The position numbers were made by a program, and so were the translations under genes. A stretch of DNA of 64,000 nucleotides. Source: Aquilaria yunnanensis. Lineage: Eukaryota; Streptophyta; Magnoliopsida; Malvales; Thymelaeaceae. The notes below the pieces were generated by a model. It worked only from the letters and a program-made list of their open reading frames with translations, was not told the origin of the DNA and did no database searches. Of this stretch, positions 37,016 through 48,923 are shown piece by piece (within the stretch, counting starts at the first letter, position 1; each line of letters begins with the position of its first letter). Location of the stretch: positions 71,268,001 to 71,332,000 of the forward strand of contig CM077599.1 in NCBI GenBank assembly GCA_039654915.1. Direction: 5' to 3'.

Positions 37016-38431
37016 TGTTAGTGTTGTGCCCAAAACTCAATCATGAGATAATTGTATTTTTTGCACATTGAGTCATGATATTTTATTAAGGCATTAATCC
37101 AGCAATTATGTTTGTTGTTTTATTTCTGCGTAACGTAATAAACATAATTGTAACCCTAGAATAATGATATTCTTAAATGTCCCTAGTCTAGTATTATTAT
37201 GGAGCAAGTTTCAATGATACATAACGACTAGCATATGTAGAGACTAATATAAGATATGTAATCTACATATGGGTTCAAGTTGGAGAACTTGTTACTAGAC
37301 CGACCCACCATGAGAATACTACATGGATCGTTATATGGGTGTCATAAGTGATTCTCATAGTGATCATGGTATATATAGTCCTTTGACCTAATATCATCAA
37401 GGTTCCCTACATGTAAGTCACATACTTTGATACTTCCCTTTGTTGCTTGTGACTGAGTGAACTTGAATGAGGTCATTGGGTATGTCACATATCATGCGGA
37501 GGGATTTGTATGATCAAGATGGGATCTGTCTCTCCCATGTAATGGGAGTGATATTTTCGGGCCTCTTGATAGAGTAAAACTTAGAAAAATGCATGGCCAT
37601 GCTCGGATGAATTGATATACGATATCAATGTCATTAGTTTAAGTTGGTCTACTCGGTAATCAAGAAACCAAAGATTAGACTATACAAGAGTGACACATTC
37701 CATGTCTCGTGCTTAGTCTTGATATCTTGGACAAAGGAACAATGACATATATCGGTAATGATCATAAAGGTTTAGTCGAATCACTGACAATCTTGTCACT
37801 TGGGTAGCAATGATGTGTTATTAGACGCCACTTATTACTTATGATCGTAAATGTGATTTATGATCATTGCCAACGTGGTAAGAGCCTATTGGGTCGGACA
37901 CATAGAGCCATTTGGATCATTAGAGTGCATGGGCTAATTATTTGGGTTATGGTTTCACAATAATTTCGTATTAATAATGGGTCCAAAAGTTGAGCCATTA
38001 TTAAGCCCAAAATTGAAGCCTAATTGGATTAGGGCTTCGAAACCTATTAGGCCTGGAAGTTGAGTCTTACTATAAATACAACTTTTAGTGAAAAATTCGT
38101 AGCTTATTACACTAGCATCCCAAAAAGGACAGCCGCACTCTTCTCTTGCAATTCATTGGAGGACGTAAGCTAGCACTGCAAGCGCAAGAGAAACGCATCT
38201 GCCGGGATGTAGTGGAAGCATGGTGATCCCGAAAGACTCGTGTGGATACCATAGAGAGCTTGAACACGTCAACTATTCAGGTTTTTTTATTTGACTCTAC
38301 AGTTAGGTGAGAGATCTCAACCGAAAATTAGGTATGAAAATTTTCGAACACCTGGCTTACTTCGTTTCACTTGGCTCCTAAAGGGTTTCGGTTAAATTCC
38401 GCTGTGCTTGTTTGGCTCTCGAAACCCAACA
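37016..38431 (+). mobile_element. Solo LTR (family A, copy 4) inside the copia reverse transcriptase
   Basis: This complete 1416 bp LTR starts TGTTAGTGTTGTGCCC and ends CGAAACCCAACA. Perfect 5-bp target duplications TCAAC flank it (37011-37015 and 38432-38436). A TATA-like ctataaatac lies near 38075. The copia frame resumes on the other side, so the insertion is later than the copia element. There is no internal domain. Confidence 0.96.
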
Positions 38432-38436
38432 TCAAC

Positions 38437-38700
38437 TTAACTATAGCCCTTAGCCACAAGTCTTGCCTTGTCTCTTTCTATACTCTCGTCGAATTTGTAT
38501 TTGATCTTGAACACCCATTTTGATCCAATGGGTCGTTTATTTTGCGGCAGATTCACCAATGTCCAAGTGTGATTTTTCTCTAAGGCAGCGACCTCCATCC
38601 GCATTACATCGATCCACCTAGGATCTTTGCTAGCATCGACATAATTATTTGGCTCCTGTCCTTATAAAACAACTCCCAAAAATATTTTGTAGGCAAGATA
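38437..38700 (-). pseudogene. Copia reverse transcriptase, 5' part
   Basis: The - strand reads [21 protein letters not shown], then [12 protein letters not shown] and [13 protein letters not shown], the conserved start of copia reverse transcriptase, up to the nested LTR. Confidence 0.88.
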
Positions 38701-38997
38701 AAATCGAGCATCTGAAATATAGTGTGTAATAGGATACAACGTACTTGAAGATGCTTGATTAGCAAGAGGTGTTGATGAGCTGCCTACTATCGCAAGATCA
38801 CAAATATAGTGGCTTAAGTAGGAGAAAGGCCGTTTAGTGCATTAGGGTTTTGAGGTAGTGTGATTCGGGGAACCAGGCAATTAAGTTGGATCGGGTTGTA
38901 GTTCAAGTTGAGGGTTGGAGTCATCGTGCATGGGATCTAGTGGTGTTTGTAGCTTAGGTTCAAGAAAAGGGATATTGTCAAAGGCAAAGTTCTGTTG

Positions 38998-39528
38998 CTA
39001 CAGGTTTGAAGATTCTTGTTGATTTTCACCACATGTAGCATCCTTAAAGGGAAAGATATGTTCATAAAATATGACATCTCTAGAAACAAGAACTTGGTGC
39101 GACTCAAGATCAAAGACCTTGTATCCCTTTTGTCCATTTGGATAACCAATGAAGACACATGGTTTAGAACGAGTTTTAAATTTATCTTTCAATCTAGACT
39201 TCTTATGCACATAACAAAGACAACCAAATACTTTCAAGTGATCAAGTGATGCCAGTTTTGAAAACAGAACTTCATAAGGGCTTTTCTTTGATAGTTTTGA
39301 TGAGGGCATGTGGTTGATCAAATAGGTAGCAGTTAAAAAACACTCACCCCAGAATTTGATGGGCAAATGTGTTTGAAAAATAAGAGCACGAGCTACCTCT
39401 AGTATGTGACGATGCTTTCTTTCGACGATCCCATTTTGTTGGGGGGGATCAACACAAGTAGTTTGTAGAAGGATCCCATTGATAAAATTCTTGCATGTAA
39501 CCGGCAATAAGTTCAAGTGCATTATCAC
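38998..39528 (-). pseudogene. Copia integrase, 3' part
   Basis: The frame holds DPPQQNGIVERKHRHILEVA, with the catalytic E in the NGIVERKH motif, and KVFGCLCYVHKKSRLKDKF, typical of the integrase end. It lies in a different frame from the N-terminal part; a frameshift falls at about 39450-39530. Confidence 0.9.
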
Positions 39529-40789
39529 TCCTGACTTGACGAATGGATTTGTTGAATTGGGTTTTCACCATGGAGTTAAAGATTGAGAGATATTTGTGAG
39601 TGTCTGATTTGTGCTTCAACAAAAAAATCCAAGTGCATCTGCTGTGATCATCGACAACAGTAAGAAAGTAGTAAGCACTAATGAGACAAAGAGTTTTATA
39701 CGGACCCCAAATGTCAATATGAATAAGATCAAAGGAAGCTCTAGCTTGAATTTGATTCAAAGAAAAGGGAATTCTAGTTTGTTTTGCACGATGACAAAAA
39801 TCACACAACTTATTTATGGCCTTTAAAGACAAACCATCTAAATGTGAATACAAGCCCAATTTCTCATAAGAAACATGCCCAAGTCTTTTGTGCCAGAGGA
39901 TTGGTGAGATGTCTATTTTGCTTGTCACTGCAACTTGATTTGTGATCCTTTTGAAGTAATACAGGCCATCGCGTAGCTTACCCTTGCCAATCAGCATCTT
40001 CGAGTCCAGGTCTTGTATCACACAAGTTTTAGGATAAAAAGTCACAAAGCAATTCTGATCATTCGTCAATCTGCTAACAAAGAGTAAATTGCAATTGAAA
40101 TCAAGAACATGGAGCACATTAAGCAATTTAATACTGCCCAAAAATTGTATTCCACCAATCGAATATGCTTTGTGACTTAGTCCATTTGGAAGGCACACTG
40201 TGGAGGTATCATTGTTGATACCCGAATGCTTGAGTACGTGCAAACTCATATGCTCCAAAGCTCCACTATCGATAATCCAGTCTGGTCCGAATAAGGAATT
40301 CTTACCCACAAAGCTTGTTGTAGTCCCTTGATTTTGAGTGGACAACAAAGAGATTAGCTGGTCATACTGAGTTTGTGTGAGTGTCAAGACCTTCACCTCT
40401 TCCTCTCTTTTGGTTTTATGGGTTGCAGCAGTGGTGACATTGTTTGCCATTCCTCTTCCTTGCTTTGGACGATTCTGATTCTTCGAGTTTGAGCCTTTTT
40501 GTCCATTCCTTTCCCACCAATCAGGATAACCTTTAATCTCAAAGCATCCATCAATGGTATGCCCTGTTTTACCGCAATGATCATATACGATGTTGTTTCC
40601 TTTTTCTTTGTTCTTCCAATTTCTAGAAGCCACAAAGGCCATAGCTTCAGAAGTAGGCTGCCTTCCAACTACTACTAATTGTTGTTTCTCTTCTTTTGCA
40701 ACTAGAGCATACTCTTTATTTATCGTTGGTGATGGCTCCATATTCAAAATCTGTGACCTGATCACATTGAAACTATCATTCAAACCCAT
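39449..40789 (-). pseudogene. Copia Gag end, protease and integrase start (446-codon open frame)
   Basis: A zinc knuckle DHCGKTGHTIDGCFEIKGYP lies at about residues 70-89. The protease active site reads WIIDSGALEHM (DSGA kept, usual SDH replaced by LEH). The integrase zinc domain has WHKRLGHVSYEKL and CDFCHRAKQTR, and the catalytic part has DIWGPY and VDDHSRCTW. The second catalytic Asp region reads RSDNALE, where a G is usual in place of the A. This is the longest open frame in the element and one of the longest in the window. Confidence 0.92.
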
Positions 40790-41365
40790 AGGGAAATTAT
40801 AGAGTTTCTCACATTCCCTTTCGGCTAAGATTGCCTTGGATGCTTAATAGGTGCAATTCGGCACCTCACTGTAGGTGGCTAACTTATCCCAAAGCCCCTT
40901 CAATTTCGTGTAATATAAGGCCACAGTGAGATCCTGCTATTGGAGTAGGGCTATGTCTCGTTTTAGTTCATGGATTCGGGGAGCGTTGCCTTGGGAAAAT
41001 CTCTCCTGGAGATCTTTCCACATATCTTGGGTTGAATCTACAATTGCCACACTATTGTGTAGCTCCAACGTAAGGGCATTGAAGATCCAGGAGATCACCA
41101 TTGAATTGTACTTGTGCCATGCCTGCAGTTTTTCCGAACCATCCTTGGTTCTTCAAGGGTTCCATCTATGAACCCTAACTTGTTTTTGGCGCGGAGGGTG
41201 TTCTGCATGGCTCTCTGCCAAATATGGTAGTTTACGCCATTCAGAGGGCTGGTGATGAGAATCATTCCAGGACTATTGGATGAATTGAAGAAGATAGGGG
41301 ATGAGGGATCATTCGTTGAAAGGGGCGCTGAAGATCTTCCCGTCGTCGTTTTCTTTTTTTAGAAG
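40790..41365 (-). pseudogene. Copia Gag N-terminal remnant
   Basis: On the - strand the text SPLNGVNYHIWQRAMQNTLR and AKNKLGFIDGTL matches the conserved start of copia Gag proteins. Later parts are in other frames, and no ATG is seen at the expected start. Confidence 0.8.
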
Positions 41366-41556
41366 AAATTAGGAAATTGGAGTATTTCTAAAATGGACAA
41401 ATGAAAAGTTTATCAAAAAAGAACTTTTGATCTGAGAATGACTTATACAATCAAAACGATAGAAAAAATATTATTCCAATAATGGAATAAAACCATAAAT
41501 TCAAATTATTTTCAAAATACATGATCAAAGATCATCTAGAAAATCGTTATAACTAA

Positions 41557-42055
41557 TTGCATGTTGAACTTGTGCAAATTGCTTTGAAACCCTTAACGAG
41601 GAATGGTTTGAATAGTTCTGTGATAATTACCTTGAGAGATTGTAGACATAATAAATTCTCTGATTCTCTATTGGGCATTGTAAAATCAAGTTTGTGTGAT
41701 GGACAAATTTATTTTAATTGTTATCCAAACTTCACTATTTCTTTGAAATATCCTCATATCATGAAAGTCTTAATTGCAAATATCATGACATCTGGTTTTG
41801 ATATGTTAATAAGATCTCAAAATCTTGCTTTAGTTTATAGAATCTATTACAAAGTGATGACAACACAAATTGAGCCTAAGACTTTAGAATTTGATACACG
41901 AGGAGAAACTTTACTATTAAAGGCTAATACAAAAAAGAGTAATGTTGTCATTCCTAAACCAATTAAATTGAGAGATATCAAGCTTCCGGAAAAATGGATT
42001 TTCCAAAATGAAACCTATGAAAATTCTGAAACCTCAAGAATTAGAAAGAATAGTT
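41557..42055 (+). pseudogene. Viral movement protein remnant
   Basis: The open frame has the 30K-superfamily movement protein signature of caulimovirids, including QIALKPLTRNGLN, LRDCRHNKFSDSLLG and IYFNCYPNFTISLK. Such proteins act at plasmodesmata. The frame continues upstream to about 41440 past a stop and ends in a stop at 42055; further fragments follow to ~42890. Confidence 0.88.
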
Positions 42056-42902
42056 GAATGTGAAATGGAGAAGTTGAAATAATATTTAGCAAAGATAAAA
42101 TTACAAAAATTGATTTTTCAGAATTAGAACAAAAAAAGGCTTCCTTCAAGAATTGCTTATAAACCCCCTAGAGCATCATGTTCTTATGTTCCAGAGTCTG
42201 AACATGAGAAACTTGTAGGAGGAATTAGAGAATCCATGAAACAAGTTTCACATCCTATTTATAAAATTGATCCAGTTATCCTAGAAAAAGGTCATAACTC
42301 TAGACAACAAGAAGAAGAAACAAAATCTATATCAATATGATCTCCAAATCCTAGTTTTCCAGATTTCTAATTAAATGTTCTAACTAAACCATGTAGGTTT
42401 GACCCCCAAAGTTTAAATGAAGATTTTTAGTCAGAAAGAAATGAAATAAAGAGAAAATGGTTTTTTGACATTTATGCCAAAGAAGACAGAAAAGAAATTA
42501 AACATCTTTGATATAAAAGAATAATGAGAACTAAGAAGAATTTGAAATTCTTTGAATGATTTATTCTAGCCATAGTGTTGGATGAAGAAGTTACATTAGA
42601 TGTATTAGAAGATACTTGGTCTACCTATAAGACTAAAGATGGGAAAGAGATTACATCTCCACATCCACCTAACACTGTGGTCACAATGGGAAAAGAAACT
42701 AAAACATCTGCTTCACCCTTCAAAGCTTTTGATGCAAAAAATCCTGAAATTGCCAAGAAACTTGTAGATAAAAAAGATCTCTAGAATGTCATGGAACAAA
42801 ATAATTATACAAATCTTTATATACAATCTAAAGGTAAACAGATGAATAGAATTAAAACAGCTTTGGATAAGCATAAGTTTGGTCTTACAAAAGCTTTAGT
42901 AT

Positions 42903-43626
42903 TGATAGCCGAAGGGTTATCGCCCATAAAACCTTTATATTGGCAGACCTTACACTACCCTCGGGAATTCATACGACCAACCTTGGAGAATTCTCCACAC
43001 CACCCTCAGAAGTATATATGACCAACTTCGGGAAAAAGGTTCCTTACCTTCCTCAGAAACGTACATTACCCACCTCGGGAACATAGGTCTATCATCCTTG
43101 ACAAAGGAAATGTCTCCGGAAAATAGGTCCGCCCATCCGAAGGGTCTTCTCCAGTCGCCCTCAGTTGAGATTTCTGTCCAAATGGGTCTTAGATCTCCGA
43201 AGGGGTTTTATGGATAAACAACAAATACAGTTGAGGGATCTCTGAAAAAAAGCCTCGCACACGCCCCTACCCTTTGGCCAGAACTACCTACAGCCAACTG
43301 GAGATACCTCTCCCTAAAGGTACGGACCAGATCTAGCCAAACACGTGTCCTGATCTGCTAAGGCTAGACATAACGGCCATCTTCTCCCGTCCTCCTATAA
43401 ATACTTGGGAGGCTCCTGGGTAATGACAGACGAGACTCCCTCTTTCTTACTCTTTACTCTTAGCTACCTCTCTCCCATATACTGACTTGGGCGTCAGAGG
43501 CCCCTTCCCCGGAAACACACTCCGAGGTGCCCTGACCTACATTTTTCAAGGTCTTGCAGATCCCTTCTCACCGGAAGTCTCTCTCAAGCCCAGTATGTTA
43601 TACAACGAAGGTGCCACCAGCCATTA
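42903..43626 (+). mobile_element. Solo LTR inserted in the viral sequence (724 bp)
   Basis: This is a GC-richer block unlike the AT-rich viral flanks. It begins TGATAGCCGAAGGG and ends GCCATTA, a CA end mutated to TA. The 5-bp repeats AGTAT flank it (42898-42902 and 43627-43631). A TATA box (TATAAATA, 43396-43403) sits where an LTR promoter would. There is no coding domain. The family is unknown, though the style suggests a Ty3/gypsy LTR. Confidence 0.78.
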
Positions 43627-44640
43627 AGTATATAAGCCAGAACTTTTGCTAGAAACAACAAAATCCCCAACAAGTTTCCTTAAAAAACTTCTAGAATTTA
43701 AATTAAAACCAAATGATAGAATTACTGATTTAGCTAATTAAATAGCTAAATTGATACTTAAGTCTGAAGAACCAAAGGAATCTATGGATAAAAAATAAAA
43801 GGGTCTTCAAATAAATGTTATTGGAGAAACTCCAAATATCCAAGACTTAATTTATTCCCATCACTCAGGACTTGAAACTTTAGAATTAAATTGAATTTGT
43901 TCTGAAGGGGGGAAAAGAGGTCCAATTAGAAGTGTTTTTACAATCTGAAATGTACCCATTCATATGCTCCAACAAAACCATCTCCAATGGATATAAGATT
44001 AAATAATTATTCTGAACCCGATGCCTTTGCTGAATATAAAGGAGATTCAATAAGAGAATGAAACATAGATGGTTGGTCAGAATATCAAATAATAAACACT
44101 ATCCATCATATGATTATGTTTGGAATAGCTGCTAGAAAAGGAGTTGATAATTTAGATCTAGATATAATAGAAATGACCATAACTAGTTTTACAGGGCAAT
44201 TAAGATATTGGTGGGAAAAGTGTCTAACTGAACAAAGTAGACAAGAAATAAAAAATGCAAGAAAAATACTCATAGTACAACATGGAAACCAATTAATCCA
44301 AACAAGTGAACTGGATGTTATAAATACCTTGTTGTGTACTAATTTTTCTCATTTTATTGGAGATGCAGCAAGCAAAAAAAGTAGGAATGCTGAATTATTT
44401 TTAAATCCGAAGTATAGACCCTTATCAAATCTAGAATGGTATAAGGATACTTTTCTCACTAGAGTTTATGAAAGAGATGATTGTAGATCCTCTGTTTGGA
44501 AAGAAAAATTCATCCAAGGATTACCTAAACACTTTGGTCAATTAGCATGGACCATATTAAAGAGAAGAACCAAGGCCATCCCAATCTAGAAAAGTTATAC
44601 TTATGGCCAAATTATTGTAGAAATTAAAGAAGTTGGGTTA
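43627..44640 (+). pseudogene. Viral coat protein remnant
   Basis: The best open frame (44110-44589) contains SFTGQLRYWWEKCL and a later NPKYRPLSNLEWYKDTFLTR segment, typical of the caulimovirid capsid core. Earlier pieces (43680-44100) carry several stops. A Lys/Arg-rich tail follows at about 44740-44880, as in coat protein C-termini. A clean CCHC zinc finger is not seen. Confidence 0.75.
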
Positions 44641-46030
44641 AAAATGTGTCATGAAATGAAGTGGCAAAAACATGAGAAAAGAGAAAAATTAGCAGGAAGA
44701 AAAAAATGGGTAGATTCTATTCTCAATTGTCTATGATATTCCAAGACCATACTTTGAATATCAGCCTAGAAAACAGAAGAAGCACAAATCTTATAGAAAA
44801 TATAGGAGAAAAAGATTTGAAAGATCATAAGAGAAACCAGGAACCTCTAAAAGATTTAAAAAAGGAATTCTAGAAAAGATCAAAAGGTTTATTCAAAATC
44901 TCGTAAACTAAGACATTGTAAGGCAAGGCAAAAAATAAACTCTCTAGAAATAAATGAAGGTTTAAAAAAGAGTTTAATGCAAATCTTGTTGAATAATGAC
45001 AGTGAACCTAAAGAAATCCAAGAATAAATAACTTCTAAAAGTTTTGAAGAAATAAATGAAATTAGTTTTTCTAATAGTTCAGAATCTGAGTCAGGAAGTT
45101 GTGGTTCAAATTGTGATTGTGATTCCTGTCAGATACAAAACACATTTGAAAGTCTATAATCAAACATAATTCAGGTCAATGTCATTACTGACTGAAGAAG
45201 ATGAAAGGATCTTAAAGATTGCTAAACAAATTTATGATATAAAATTAAGAAAAGAAATCTTGTTCAAATATCCTGATAAAGTTGGGAAGCAAGAAAGTCA
45301 AGTAGGTAGAAGAAATTTTAAAAAGAAAGTGGATATACAAGAATTAATCAAGCCTCCTATCTATAGTTTAAATAAATGGCCAATTCGTTTTACCTTAAGT
45401 CAATTGAATTATTTTTACTTTTATATCTTTTTTGCCTGAAGCCAATTTCATTTAAAAACTAATATTATGTAGATGCAATAATCCATCTAAAAATAAACTT
45501 TCATGGTTTTGTTAAATTTTTATGAATTTTTCTTTTTTAATACCTTAAACTAGGAAATTTCATATACAAATTTGTAAGATTACAAGAAATGGATTTTAAT
45601 GGATTATTGTAACTATATAATATTGAAAATTAGTTTTAAGTAAAAAATACGTAAGAATAAAAATAAGTTATATTGAAGTCAATTGACTTAAGCTCAAACG
45701 AACTGGGTGTTCATCTTTAGGAGAATAGATGAGGCATAGAATAGTCAAAAAGAACCTACAATATCATAATTGAAAGAAGAAATTTCAGAAATAACAAAAT
45801 AGATAAAATCTCTTAGAAATAGAATTGAGATTTTAGAACTTCAGAATTTTAAGGTATACTTTCAAGATCTTCCAAAAGATGAACTAGCAATGGAAAATGT
45901 GGAAGAATTTAGGCTCAAGACAAAATAGAAAGAAAAGGGAAAAAATGTTCCAGAAAATAAGGATTTAGAAATAGAATATCCCCAAGAAAGACCTTTACAA
46001 ATTAATGAAGTCTATTCTATTCCAAATCAG
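44641..46030 (+). pseudogene. Degraded viral region between coat protein and protease
   Basis: There are many stops in all frames. A Ser/Glu-rich, Cys-containing segment is legible at 45061-45157 (ending CDCDSCQ) and an open piece at 45179-45439. The part 45440-45720 is very AT-rich with no coding signal and may be a further small insertion. Confidence 0.5.
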
Positions 46031-46051
46031 AGATTCAGTAGTAGAATAACT

Positions 46052-46460
46052 TTGTTGATAGAAAATCAATTCAAGTTGACAACAGTGGTCTTAGTAGATT
46101 CAGAAGCTGATAGAAACTGTATTAAAGAAGGAATTGTTCGTTATCAATACCTTGATAAATCCTTTGGATCTATTACTACTGCTAATAAGGAAACTATACC
46201 AATAATGTTCAAACTAACAAATGCTGATGTATGCAATTAAGATATCTATATTAAACAACATTTTACAGTTTTAAATATGAACTAAGAAATAATTCTGGGA
46301 ACTCCATTTCTGGCTGTAATCATGTCTTTTAAAGTAAGTATGAATGGAATTTTTATTAAGAAATTTGGAAAGAAAATCACTTTTGAGTTTGTTGAACCAC
46401 CTAGAAGATCATTACTAGAAGAACTTAGTATAAATTTAGGAAGAAAATAAAATGTTCTTA
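46052..46460 (+). pseudogene. Viral aspartic protease remnant
   Basis: The frame reads VVLVDSEADRNCI, where the retroviral-type active site normally has D-S/T-G-A; here the Gly is Glu. A later IILGTPFL matches the second conserved part of these proteases. Two stops lie between. The changed Gly would be expected to destroy activity. Confidence 0.8.
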
Positions 46461-46648
46461 TGTGTTTACAATAAGAAGTAAAATATAAGAGTGTCAAAGA
46501 AATAATAGAAGATCAAGAATTAAGACAAAAAATAGATCATTTTAAAAGAATTTTAGCCAATAAAGTTTGTGCTAATATTTCAAATGCTTTTTGGGAAAGA
46601 AAGAAACACATGAGTTTTCTTTATGAACTAGACTTTAATGAGAAAAAC

Positions 46649-47636
46649 TGATGCGAACCCCTTTGGTATAATGACCAAGAAACGCGTCCAAGATGTTTTT
46701 CAAGCTCCACAAGACATCAAAGAGACTGGATTTTAAATCCCTACCCCTAATCAACCTGTGATTAGGAACAATAAGTATAAGAAAACCAAGAACACAAGCA
46801 ACTTGTGCACCAAGGTAGTCCGCAAAGAACCAAAGAGAAATTCTCTCCAAAGTAGCAATATTATTTCATGTAATGGCTGTATTTTGCAACCAGAATATGT
46901 GCCTATTTATAGGCCAAAACTAGTGTAAAAAAATTAACAAAATTCGCAGCCCAAGTCACATAGGAAACTTAGTTGCAAAGGACTAAAAAAAACCTAGTCA
47001 AACTAGGACTCATAAACCCTTCTAACAATGTTTAATGTGTGCAGCATATGCCACCTATCCAAAGCGACTTGAATCAATTCTATAGTCTAAATAACATCCT
47101 AAATAATGTAAATAGTTAGGAAAATAACTAAAATAAAGTGCAAATATAAGTTTGGCCTTAAAAACCCCCAAATGGTCTTCTTGGGTACACTTATGGGCTC
47201 TTTAGGGTTTTCACTTGTATCTTCAGCTCCAAGCTTGAGTATTTGAGTTACAATGGAATGATTCTTCCTCTTAAATGTTGGAAAGAGGTCTTGAAATATC
47301 AAAGCTCAAAGATCCAACTTGTAGAGTCAAAATGGCCTTGAAACATTTCAAGGTGGCTCTAAGGGTGCACTTAAGGGGTGCCCTTAGAGTTCCTTGTCTT
47401 GTGACTTGTCTAGGTACTCTAGAACTGAGTACCAAGTTTGGCCATCATCCTCATATGATGTCTTGATAGTTTCAGCATCTCCTTGTGAAGTTCCATGTCC
47501 ATTCTCCATGAAGAAGCTTGAAACAAAGGCTTGAAGTGTACTAGTGAGCTCCTTAGCTTTCTTCCTTGTCATTGGTCCACTAGTTATCTTCAATGGACCC
47601 TTGCCTTCCTTGGCTGTGCCTTCCTTGATCATATCA
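46649..47636. mobile_element. Second solo LTR inserted in the viral sequence (988 bp)
   Basis: It begins TGATGCGAACCCC and ends GATCATATCA, with TG...CA ends. The repeats AAAC flank it (46645-46648 and 47637-47640); read as AAAAC the left copy would extend one base and the right boundary would shift. The viral reading frame stops at its left edge and resumes at its right edge. The - strand carries an 82-codon open frame (47384-47632) of unknown meaning. Orientation is not certain. Confidence 0.75.
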
Positions 47637-47640
47637 AAAC

Positions 47641-48520
47641 ATTTCTACAAGGTCTAGAACAATCCAAATGAATAAAGAATTAATAACCCATTGTAGAAAA
47701 GAAATCCAAGATTTGTTGGACAATAAATTGATTAGGAATAGTTTTTCACCATGGAGCTGTTTCTGCTTTTTATGTAACTAAGAATTCAGGAATTAAAAGA
47801 AGGGTACCCAAACTGGTCATTAACTATAAACCCCTAAATAAAGTTCTTAGATGGATTAGGTATCTAATACCTAACAAGAAAAATCTATTATCCAGACTTC
47901 AAAATGCTGTGATATTTTCAAATTTTGATATAAAGTCAGGATACTGGTAAATCTAAATTGCCTAGGAAGATAAATATAAAACAGGTTTCAATGTCCCATT
48001 TGGCCACTATAAGTGAAATGTCTTGCCTTTTAGGTTGAAGAATGCCCCATCAGAATTCCAGAAAATAATGAATGAAATTTTCAATCCTTATAATTATTTT
48101 ACTATTGTTTACATTGATGATGTGCTTGTGTTTTCTCAATCAATTGATCAACATTGGAAGTACTTAAATAAATTTGTAAAAATAGTAGTAGATGTAGGAT
48201 TGGTAGTATCAGCAAAAAAAAATGGAATTGTTCTAAACCAGAATTAGATTTTTGGGTCATATAATTCATAAAGGAACAATTAAGCCTATTGATAGATCAA
48301 TAAGTTTTGCTGATAGATTTCCTGATGAAATTAAGGACAAAAAATAGTTACAAATATTTTTAGGAAATTTAAATTATGTTTCATATTTTTATAAAGATCT
48401 TACCAAAGATTGTAAACCTCTATTTGATATACTAAAAAAGAATCCTCCTGATTGGAACTTAGAACAAACTAACGCTATTCAAATAGTTAAAAGAAGAATA
48501 AAAGAAATTTCTTGTGCTAA
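47641..48520 (+). pseudogene. Viral reverse transcriptase remnant
   Basis: Conserved phrases are NYKPLNKVLRWIRY, SNFDIKSGYW, RLKNAPSEFQKIMN and the catalytic FTIVYIDDVLVFS (in the open frame 48023-48247). The fingers and palm order is correct for a pararetrovirus. At least four stops and one frameshift break it, so no enzyme can be made. Confidence 0.92.
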
Positions 48521-48923
48521 TATTCCTAATCCAGAAGCTTTGAAATTTGTTAAAACAGATGCTAGTGACATTGGATATGGTGGAATATTAAAACAAAAAA
48601 TTAATGATAAAGAACAATTGGTGAGGTTTACTTCAGGAGTTTAGAATCAAGCTCAAAAGAATTATGCCACTATTAAAAAAGAAATTCTGGCAATTGTGCT
48701 TTGTGTCACAAAATTTAAGGAAGATCTCTTCAATAAGAAATTCTTAATTAAAGTTGATTATAAAGAAGTTAAAGATGTTTTGCTTAAAGATGTTAAAAAT
48801 TTAGCTTTTAAGCAAATTTTTGCTCGTTGGCAAGTCATTTTATCTGCTTTCTATTTTGATATTGAATATAATGCTGGAGAAACCAACTCTTTGCCTGATG
48901 AATTGACTAGAGAATTTTTGTAG
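48521..48923 (+). pseudogene. Viral RNase H remnant
   Basis: It reads FVKTDASDIGYGGILKQ (first catalytic Asp), then NYATIKKEILAIVLCV (catalytic Glu), and ends NAGETNSLPDELTREFL, the usual end of this domain. One stop lies between the first two motifs. Confidence 0.9.

Larger units (their letters stand above)
35504..41365 (-). mobile_element. Degenerate Ty1/copia retrotransposon
   Basis: On the - strand the order is Gag, protease, integrase, reverse transcriptase, RNase H, then a 3' LTR, which is the Ty1/copia order. Stops and frameshifts break the polyprotein at several places, and a 1416 bp foreign solo LTR splits the reverse transcriptase. The 3' LTR and polypurine tract are present at 35504-35699. 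The 5' LTR and leader are missing: Gag-like sequence runs up to about 41350 and is followed abruptly by viral sequence. Excluding the nested LTR, about 4.4 kb remains. The GxKxGHxxxxCFE-type knuckle with GYPDWW resembles the lineages with short LTRs; I cannot assign a lineage firmly. Confidence 0.9.
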
